Assembly (NCBI RefSeq): GCF_002341865.1
Contig: NZ_DDOV01000011.1
Coordinates: 1-12,470, forward strand
Source: Clostridium sp. UBA2485
Lineage (GTDB): Bacteria > Bacillota > Clostridia > Clostridiales > Clostridiaceae
Reading direction: 5' to 3'
Length of the DNA stretch: 12,470 nt
The notes beneath the pieces are model-generated. The model was not told the DNA's origin, did no database searches, and saw nothing but the letters and a program-made list of their open reading frames with translations. Positions 7,360 through 12,470 of the stretch are shown here, piece by piece (the stretch's first letter is position 1; every line of letters starts with the position of its first letter). The translations under genes were made by a program, and so were the position numbers.

Positions 7360-8040
7360 CTACTCCTTACCAAATTTATATCCTACTTTAACTACTGTTA
7401 TTATATACTTTGGTTTTTTTGTATTTTCTTCTATTTTCTTTCTTAAATTTTTAATATGAGTATCTACATTTCTATCAAATCCATCAAAATCAAATCCGAA
7501 AACTTCTTCCACTAACCTTTCTCTAGTTAACACCTTTCCTTCATTTTTAGCTAAGGTATACAATATTTCAAATTCATAAGGTGTTAAATAAACTTCTTTC
7601 CCTTTTACTTTAACTAAACGTTTTTCATAATTAATTATTAAGTTTCCATTATCAAAGACCATCTCAGTATATGTTTCTTTATTCAATCTTCTAAATAATG
7701 CATTTACTCTAGCAACTAATTCTCTAGGACTAAATGGCTTAACCAAATATTCATCTGCACCTAAATTTAATCCTTGAATTTTATCATTAAGGTCACTTTT
7801 TGCAGTGAGCATAAATATATGCACATCAGAATTTTTTCTAATAATTTTACATATATCCTCTCCACTTATATCTGGTAACATCAAATCTAAAATAATTAAT
7901 TGAAACTGATTTTTATTAAATAACTTTAAACCTTCTTCTCCTTTTGCTGTAACTTTAACATTATATCCTGAAGCTTTTAAATATGCTTCTATTACTTCTG
8001 AAACTGATTTTTCATCTTCTATTATTAAAATATTTTTCAT
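7360..8040 (-). CDS. OmpR/PhoB-family response regulator
   Basis: A 226-residue regulator. The receiver domain (~1-115) has acidic residues E8-D9, phospho-acceptor D52 (LILDLMLP), T79 and K101 (VKPFS). A winged-helix DNA-binding domain follows (~128-224), with ECxxL-like YLTPYEFEILYTLA and DRNVDTHIKNLRKKI in the recognition region. All phosphorylation residues are present. It is cotranscribed with the kinase. ATG 8040 is preceded by GAGAGGT at 8046-8052. Direct-repeat sites in the divergent promoter region (8110-8152) have the form bound by this family, so I infer that it activates its own operon and the divergent transporter gene. Confidence 0.95.
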   Translation of the reverse strand: MKNILIIEDEKSVSEVIEAYLKASGYNVKVTAKGEEGLKLFNKNQFQLIILDLMLPDISGEDICKIIRKNSDVHIFMLTAKSDLNDKIQGLNLGADEYLVKPFSPRELVARVNALFRRLNKETYTEMVFDNGNLIINYEKRLVKVKGKEVYLTPYEFEILYTLAKNEGKVLTRERLVEEVFGFDFDGFDRNVDTHIKNLRKKIEENTKKPKYIITVVKVGYKFGKE

Positions 8041-8092
8041 ATTATACCTCTCAAAAAGTTTAGTTTATTTTAATATTTACTCTATATAAAAA

Positions 8093-8126
8093 ATTATAAT
8101 AAAAAGTTCTGTAAAAGTTATGTAGA
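8093..8126 (-). promoter_or_regulatory. Promoter of the regulator-kinase operon with an upstream direct-repeat operator
   Basis: On the minus strand TCTACA (8121-8126), five bases, TTTACA (8110-8115), eleven bases, then TATAAT (8093-8098). There is no consensus -35; the second hexamer occupies that region. Hexamers with an 11-base period just upstream of the -10 are the classic OmpR/PhoB-type activation site. The leader to ATG 8040 is about 45 bases. Confidence 0.7.
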
Positions 8127-8135
8127 AATTTTTAA

Positions 8136-8169
8136 TCTACACAACTTCTACATAGATTTCTTATATACT
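8136..8169 (+). promoter_or_regulatory. Promoter of the HMA-TauE/SafE-cupredoxin gene with an upstream direct-repeat operator
   Basis: TCTACA (8136-8141), five bases, TCTACA (8147-8152), eleven bases, then TATACT (8164-8169). No consensus -35 is present. The geometry mirrors the minus-strand promoter exactly, with a 9-base A/T centre (8127-8135) between the two operators. The start codon follows about 32 bases after the -10, after a strong AAGGAGGT at 8189-8196. Confidence 0.72.
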
Positions 8170-8201
8170 TTAATAACAATGGAATAATAAGGAGGTTAAA
8201 T

Positions 8202-9968
8202 ATGAGTTTAAATAAAGAGTATATAAAGGTCAAGGGCATGACCTGTACTTCTTGCGAAAAAAGAATAGAAAAAAATATAAAAAATTTACCTGGTATAATT
8301 AATGTAAAGTGCAGCTATAAAAATGAAACTGTAATTGTAGAATATAATTTAGAACTTTGCAGTAAAGAAATTATTATTAATACTATTGAATCTTTAGGTT
8401 ATGTTGTTTCGGCAAAATCTTATAAGGACTTTTCAAAATATATAGGTATAGGAATAATCGTTTTAGCGATTATTTTATTAGGAAAATTTGCTACAGGTTT
8501 CAATATGGATGAGGCTTTGATTAATGCATCATATTTCATGCTCTTTATAATAGGTGCTATTACCTCCTTACATTGTGTTGGAATGTGTGGCGGTATTATG
8601 ATGTCTCAAACCTTATCATCCCCCAATAAAAATAAAAATGAATCTATAAAGCCTGCTTTATTATATAACATAGGTCGAATAATATCTTATACTGTACTTG
8701 GTGGTATTGTTGGTGCTGTTGGTTCTATTTTTTCGGTGTCCCCTAAACTTACTGCAATAATTCAAATTATCGCCAGTTTATATATGATTTTAATGGGCTT
8801 AAATATGATGGGATTTAACATTTTAAGAAGTATTAATATAAAGCTTCCTTTTTCAACTTGTACTAAGATTAAAGGAAATAAATCTCCTATTTTAATAGGG
8901 TTATTAAATGGATTTATGCCCTGTGGTCCTCTTCAAACAATGCAACTTTATGCACTTAGCACTGGTAGTGCTATTTTAGGTGCTAAATCTATGTTTTTCT
9001 TTGCACTAGGAACTGTACCTCTCATGCTTACATTTGGGATTTTATCTACTTTATTTATTAAAGGTAAAAATGCTATAAATTTAATGAAATTCAGTGGAAT
9101 GCTCATAATAGTTCTTGGATTAATAATGGCAAATAGAGGATTTACAGTTGTTGGATTAAATATATCAGAGCCTTTTTCTGCCAAGGAGAATACAGATATA
9201 ACTATAGAAGATAACCAACTTCCTAAAATAGAAAATGGAGTTCAAGTAATTAAAACTACTGCAGATATTTTTGGATATTCTCCTAAAACAATATATATTG
9301 AGAAAAATAAGCCAATAAAATGGATTATAGAGGGTGAAACTTTGACCTCCTGTAACAATGAGATAATTATACCTTCTTTAGGTCAAAGAATAAAATTAAA
9401 AGAAGGAGAAAATATAATTAATCTCCATAATACTGATGAAACTATTAAATACAGCTGCTGGATGGGAATGCTTTCTGGCACCATTAAAGTTGTTGATAAT
9501 TTAAACAATATAAGTCCCTCTGAAAAAGAATCAAATGATAAGAGTTTCACACCATCTTGTTGCTCTAGTTCAAACATGAATGGCTTAAATGAAAATGAAA
9601 ATATAAGCTCTAATTTAATAAGAAAAGCTGAAAAAAATATCAATACTCAAAGTTTAAGTATATCTACTTCAGATGATGTTTTAAATCCTTATATAATGGT
9701 AATAGAAAAAGATATTCCTTTAGAGTTAACCTTTAATATGGATAATTTAAAGAATAATAATTCATCTATTAATTTTATTAACTCTGCAAATTCAACTACT
9801 CTTCTAACTGTAGACTATATTAAAAATAATAAAGCTACCTTAGTTTCGGAAGATTTAGGAGAAATATTAATAAAAAACAACTCTGAACTATTAGGAATTA
9901 TAATCGTAGTGGATAACTTAGAAAATACTGATTTAAATAAAATTTTATCTCTATATTTGCTAGAATAA
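8202..9968 (+). CDS. HMA - TauE/SafE (DsbD_2-like) - cupredoxin fusion membrane protein, probable metal (copper) handling
   Basis: A 588-residue fusion. Residues 5-70 are a heavy-metal-associated domain with GMTCTSC (metal Cys C15 and C18). A membrane span (~80-100) is followed by a six-helix TauE/SafE or DsbD_2-type core (~108-310) with two signature motifs, HCVGMCGG (124-131) and MPCGPLQ (239-245). Residues ~345-431 are a cupredoxin-like domain with C384 and SCWMGM (418-423), likely copper ligands. PSCC (451-454) follows, then ~120 residues that look like a second cupredoxin fold without Cys, His or Met ligands in the expected places. Family knowledge and the domain mix suggest transfer of Cu(I) or a similar metal across the membrane; sulfite export is only a database name. 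ATG 8202 has an excellent ribosome site. It is divergent from the two-component genes and probably controlled by them. Confidence 0.92.
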   Translation: MSLNKEYIKVKGMTCTSCEKRIEKNIKNLPGIINVKCSYKNETVIVEYNLELCSKEIIINTIESLGYVVSAKSYKDFSKYIGIGIIVLAIILLGKFATGFNMDEALINASYFMLFIIGAITSLHCVGMCGGIMMSQTLSSPNKNKNESIKPALLYNIGRIISYTVLGGIVGAVGSIFSVSPKLTAIIQIIASLYMILMGLNMMGFNILRSINIKLPFSTCTKIKGNKSPILIGLLNGFMPCGPLQTMQLYALSTGSAILGAKSMFFFALGTVPLMLTFGILSTLFIKGKNAINLMKFSGMLIIVLGLIMANRGFTVVGLNISEPFSAKENTDITIEDNQLPKIENGVQVIKTTADIFGYSPKTIYIEKNKPIKWIIEGETLTSCNNEIIIPSLGQRIKLKEGENIINLHNTDETIKYSCWMGMLSGTIKVVDNLNNISPSEKESNDKSFTPSCCSSSNMNGLNENENISSNLIRKAEKNINTQSLSISTSDDVLNPYIMVIEKDIPLELTFNMDNLKNNNSSINFINSANSTTLLTVDYIKNNKATLVSEDLGEILIKNNSELLGIIIVVDNLENTDLNKILSLYLLE

Positions 9969-10033
9969 AATAGTATAATATTTCTACTGTTAAATAGTTC
10001 ATAAAATAATTAAAATTTCAAAATCCTCTTAAA

Positions 10034-10185
10034 ATAAGGCATATGAAATAAAAGAGCTAGTTAAAAATGCGTCATGCATTTTGCATCAGACAGGTCGGCA
10101 GATTTTCATAATAGTCTAGATCATAGAATTCTAACGACACAGTATGATACAAAAATAGATGAGTATACTGACTAGTTATTTTTTG
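10034..10185 (+). repeat. Copy B of the ~150-bp intergenic repeat, in the 3' region of the TauE/SafE gene
   Basis: This is the inverted partner of copy A. In the direction of transcription it begins ATAAGGCAT (10034-10042) and ends TGACTAGTTATTTTTTG (10169-10185). It contains a hairpin, AAAATGC (10073-10079) with GCATTTT, and its minus strand encodes the short string KSADLSDAKC, which I recall from many short hypothetical clostridial proteins; that suggests a widespread repeat once annotated as coding. Here the frame is broken just before it by TGA. It lies 65 bases after the TauE/SafE stop codon and 45 bases before the terminator. Bases 9969-10033 and 10186-10230 hold nothing else recognisable. 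Confidence 0.68.
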
Positions 10186-10230
10186 AAGATGCCCAAACTA
10201 TAAAAACACAGTAGAAATTTATTATAAATT

Positions 10231-10262
10231 AAAAGACAATCCTCCTATAGAGGTTGTCTTTT
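10231..10262. terminator. Bidirectional terminator between the TauE/SafE gene and the RNase H operon
   Basis: AAAAGACAA pairs with TTGTCTTTT (9 bp), then after one bulged T CCTC pairs with GAGG, with a loop of five. A and T runs on the two sides allow termination in both directions, which fits the two convergent genes. Confidence 0.82.
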
Positions 10263-10299
10263 ATAATTATTAATTATATACTTTAATGCTTTTTAAATT

Positions 10300-11217
10300 T
10301 TAATTTATTTCTTTAATAAATTTAAATATTAAATCATTTTTAATATTCTCATCCAAACCTTTTATGTAAGATAATAGCTTATTATCACAGTTTAAAAACT
10401 TAATTTCTCTAAGAACTTCCTCTAAGTTTTCTTTTTCTTTTAATATAAGATTTTCCTCTGAACATATTACTTTATGGTAATTTTTTTCCTTTATTATAGA
10501 GAGTAGTTTTTCTTTAACAATATCATCTTTAACTTTTACTGTATTTGTTAATAAATATTTATCAACAGCATCAGTTAAAGGTACTCTTATTGCTGCCTTA
10601 GCATAACTATCTGTTATTTCATTATATATATCTCCACTATGACTATCTGTCTTAACAAAAATAATCTCCATATTATCTTTATTTATATAGTTATTAATTT
10701 TATCATAATACTCTTTTGAAGAGCTATCCTTTCTCTCCCAAGTACCTATAGCATGATGATATATACCCTCATAGTCATGAAATATTACTAATTTTCTTTC
10801 TCCTATTAATTTTGCATATTCCACTGCCTTTATAGCTCCCATTAACTCTCCTGCTATTTGCCTTAACTGTTTTTGTGAATTATCCTCTGCCTCATCATTT
10901 TCCATATATTCTATTACATCATTTCTTACTGCAACCATACCATAAGAAAACTTCTCACTTTGAAGATTGTAACTTCCATCTACATATATGTGGATGCAAT
11001 CCATAGGATAGCTATCAACACCCTTTTTTAATAACTTTTTTTCTTCACTTAAATATTCTTTTGCTTCATTAAGACTTTCAAAACTTTTATACTGAGCTCC
11101 TTTTACACCTTTAACTAATGCTAAGCATTCTGCCCAAGTATTAACCATGATATTTCTTATTTCTCTATTATTTTTAAAATCAAAACCATATTTAATTGCA
11201 TATATTTTTTTAGCCAT
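10300..11217 (-). CDS. RNase H1-type ribonuclease with N-terminal viroplasmin (hybrid-binding) domain
   Basis: A 305-residue protein. Residues 1-58 match the caulimovirus viroplasmin / RNase H1 hybrid-binding domain (KKIYAIKYGFD, W28, and KGAQYKSFESLNEAKEYL). Residues ~73-210 are an RNase HI catalytic domain with all four acidic residues: D80 (YVDGSY), E124 (AGELMGA), D148 (FHDYEG) and D203 (NEITDSYAK), plus H193 in the mobile loop. It should cut RNA in RNA-DNA hybrids, removing R-loops and primers in the cytoplasm. The last ~95 residues (211-305) are a Lys/Glu-rich helical extension that I do not recognise. AAAGGAG lies five bases upstream of ATG 11217 and overlaps the stop of the preceding gene; the 12-base gap means one operon. 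Confidence 0.9.
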   Translation of the reverse strand: MAKKIYAIKYGFDFKNNREIRNIMVNTWAECLALVKGVKGAQYKSFESLNEAKEYLSEEKKLLKKGVDSYPMDCIHIYVDGSYNLQSEKFSYGMVAVRNDVIEYMENDEAEDNSQKQLRQIAGELMGAIKAVEYAKLIGERKLVIFHDYEGIYHHAIGTWERKDSSSKEYYDKINNYINKDNMEIIFVKTDSHSGDIYNEITDSYAKAAIRVPLTDAVDKYLLTNTVKVKDDIVKEKLLSIIKEKNYHKVICSEENLILKEKENLEEVLREIKFLNCDNKLLSYIKGLDENIKNDLIFKFIKEIN

Positions 11218-11229
11218 AGTTTCTCTCCT

Positions 11230-12264
11230 TTATTTAGAAAAAAAATTAATTCCTTTTTTTACTGATAAAGATAATATATCAATTATATTTTTAATATTTT
11301 TTGTTCCAAATCTATCTGCAAATAGAGCTATTCCCTCTTTAATTATTAATATTATATCTTCATTACCTTCATAATTATCAACGATAATTTCTGTAGGTAT
11401 ATCACATAATAGCTTTTGAAACACAAAAAATACTACTGCTAAATCATCAATTTTGCCTATGAGTGGAATAGAATCTGGTATTACATCTATAGGAAAGAAC
11501 AAATAGCCTAAAGCCACTCCTAAATATCTTTTAGTTTCTTTTGTAACCCGTTCATCCTTAAAAACTCTAACAAGTAATGCTATTATATCTGGCAGTAATA
11601 ATACATATTGTGAATAATCTCTATATTTATGAGGTACAGTATTTATCATAGAGTTTCTTGCTTGATAATAACTGCTGCAATTTTTCTCATTAGTTTTTAT
11701 TGGAGTTATACTATTTGCCTTTAACAATAAAGGCTCCACTTCCTCAGCTTCAATTACTTCCATTTTTTCTTCTACTAGTACATCAGTTTTTTCTTCTGAA
11801 TTCTTTTGCAAGTCCACATTTAGATCATAAAATTTTACCTCAAGTCCAAATGGAATAACGGTCACCTTTCTTAATTTAAAATTAACTATAGGAATAATTG
11901 TACAAAGCTCATAAAAATTGATACATAGTGTATTACTATCCACTGTTATCCCTACATCTTTAAATTTTTTTAAAGATGTCTTTAAAATAAAGTTTTTTAC
12001 TCTATTAAATATTTTTATTTTCTTAATATTTATTGATTGAAGCACAATATAAAGCCTGTTATTTTCTACATCTTCAATGGATACTTTTGCATCAAAAGGT
12101 ATATTTATGCCATAATTATAACTTCCTTGAATACATAAATAATCCTCTATCAATAATTTATCTATTTTTAATTGTGGCAAATTTACATAATTCTTTAGTA
12201 CATCATTTATAATACTTAACAAATCTTTTTCTGTTAAAATCACTTTTAATTCTGATATATTCAA
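11230..12264 (-). CDS. DUF1232 (YkvA-like) protein with an unrecognised N-terminal domain
   Basis: A 344-residue protein. Residues ~220-285 form a DUF1232/YkvA domain with the hallmark YLFFPIDVIPDSIPLIGKIDDL (residues 254-275; hydrophobic pair, D260 and D273-D274). YkvA-like domains are usually small membrane-associated proteins of unknown function. Residues 1-150 look like a beta-rich domain (for instance FDAKVSIEDVENNRLYIVLQS and VTVIPFGLEVKFYDLNVDL) that I cannot place. An acidic linker (~153-180) joins the two. The start is TTG 12264: six bases upstream is a strong GGGGGG run (12271-12276), and no ATG fits the N-terminus. It is the first gene of a two-gene operon with the RNase H gene. 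A role in nucleic acid metabolism cannot be concluded from that pairing alone. Confidence 0.85.
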   Translation of the reverse strand: MNISELKVILTEKDLLSIINDVLKNYVNLPQLKIDKLLIEDYLCIQGSYNYGINIPFDAKVSIEDVENNRLYIVLQSINIKKIKIFNRVKNFILKTSLKKFKDVGITVDSNTLCINFYELCTIIPIVNFKLRKVTVIPFGLEVKFYDLNVDLQKNSEEKTDVLVEEKMEVIEAEEVEPLLLKANSITPIKTNEKNCSSYYQARNSMINTVPHKYRDYSQYVLLLPDIIALLVRVFKDERVTKETKRYLGVALGYLFFPIDVIPDSIPLIGKIDDLAVVFFVFQKLLCDIPTEIIVDNYEGNEDIILIIKEGIALFADRFGTKNIKNIIDILSLSVKKGINFFSK

Positions 12265-12389
12265 TTATATCCCCCCTATTATGTATGCAAACACCCTAAA
12301 TATAGATGTACCACTTTTAAATTTAATCTATGAATTCATATAATAACATGAAATTGAGAATTGACTATTAACAATGGATAATTATTGAT

Positions 12390-12411
12390 ACTTCTCTTTT
12401 ATAAGAGAAGT
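12390..12411. terminator. Hairpin, possible terminator
   Basis: A perfect 9-bp stem (12390-12398 with 12403-12411) and loop TTAT. The T-rich side is on the plus strand, where no gene ends. On the minus strand it lies just after the stop of the possible partial gene at 12419, but its following T run is poor. The bases just before it (12356-12389, rich in ATTGA and AACAATGGATAATT) resemble clostridial intergenic repeats, so the hairpin may belong to such a repeat. Confidence 0.4.
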
Positions 12412-12418
12412 TTTCAAT

Positions 12419-12470
12419 TTATTTCTTTTCACGTGACACAGTCACTTTTATTAAAAAATCTATTAAAGAA
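12419..12470 (-). CDS. Possible C-terminal end of a gene continuing beyond the window
   Basis: On the minus strand a frame is open from the window edge to TAA (12419-12421) and encodes ...SLIDFLIKVTVSREKK. It is only 16 codons, so chance is quite possible. The amphipathic tail with a basic end and the hairpin just downstream make a real gene end plausible. No family can be named. Confidence 0.3.
   Translation of the reverse strand, partial: SLIDFLIKVTVSREKK

Noticed and set aside
8948..9643. Minus-strand open frames inside the TauE/SafE gene
   Set aside because: They overlap conserved transporter and cupredoxin motifs on the other strand and have no promoter or ribosome site.
11147..11374. 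Plus-strand open frame across the junction of the RNase H and YkvA genes
   Set aside because: Covers the ends of two well-supported genes on the opposite strand; hydrophobic shadow composition.
1..12470. CRISPR array, tRNA, rRNA, riboswitch, defence island or prophage
   Set aside because: No regularly spaced repeats, no cloverleaf or rRNA-like sequence, no conserved aptamer that I recognise, and no nuclease, integrase or phage genes beyond the cellular RNase H.

Overview
The window looks like chromosomal DNA of a Clostridium-type Firmicute. It is strongly A+T-rich, most genes have strong Shine-Dalgarno sites, several genes use GTG or TTG starts, and it carries a murT-gatD pair plus small intergenic repeats of the kind seen in clostridia. 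There is no CRISPR array, tRNA, rRNA, complete insertion sequence or phage gene.

Layout. (1) 1-1640, plus strand: the 3' part of murT and the complete gatD, which together amidate lipid II, closed by a terminator whose loop holds the gatD stop codon. (2) 1692-2057, minus: a small VOC/glyoxalase-fold protein, convergent with gatD. (3) About 2200-2420: a non-coding repeat with inverted ends and three internal hairpins, like a MITE. (4) 2492-5090, minus: two tandem paralogous regulators, each an XRE-type helix-turn-helix followed by tetratricopeptide repeats, in one operon with a promoter near 5177-5206. (5) 5428-10262: the most interesting part. A response regulator and sensor kinase (minus) diverge from a plus-strand membrane protein that fuses an HMA metal-binding domain, a TauE/SafE (DsbD_2-like) transporter and a cupredoxin-like domain. 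A 56-residue methionine-rich protein lies downstream of the kinase. (6) 10300-12264, minus: a two-gene operon of a DUF1232/YkvA-type protein followed by an RNase H1 with an N-terminal viroplasmin-like domain. (7) The last ~50 bases may be the tail of another minus-strand gene.

How the genes may work together. The 161-bp gap between the response regulator and the transporter holds two direct-repeat sites of the form TCTACA-N5-TCTACA, one on each strand. Each ends exactly 11 bp from a -10 box, and neither promoter has a good -35. This is the layout expected for activation by an OmpR/PhoB-family regulator, so the two-component system probably controls both itself and the transporter. HMA, Met-rich and cupredoxin features point to copper or a similar soft metal as substrate and signal; that is inference.

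A second unusual point is a ~150-bp repeat present twice in this module, at 5481-5631 and 10034-10185. In each case it lies between a stop codon and a terminator, in the same orientation relative to the transcript, so the two copies form a large inverted pair around the module. The sequence shows no clearly new defence or mobile system; the best leads are the symmetric divergent operator and the paired 3'-UTR elements.
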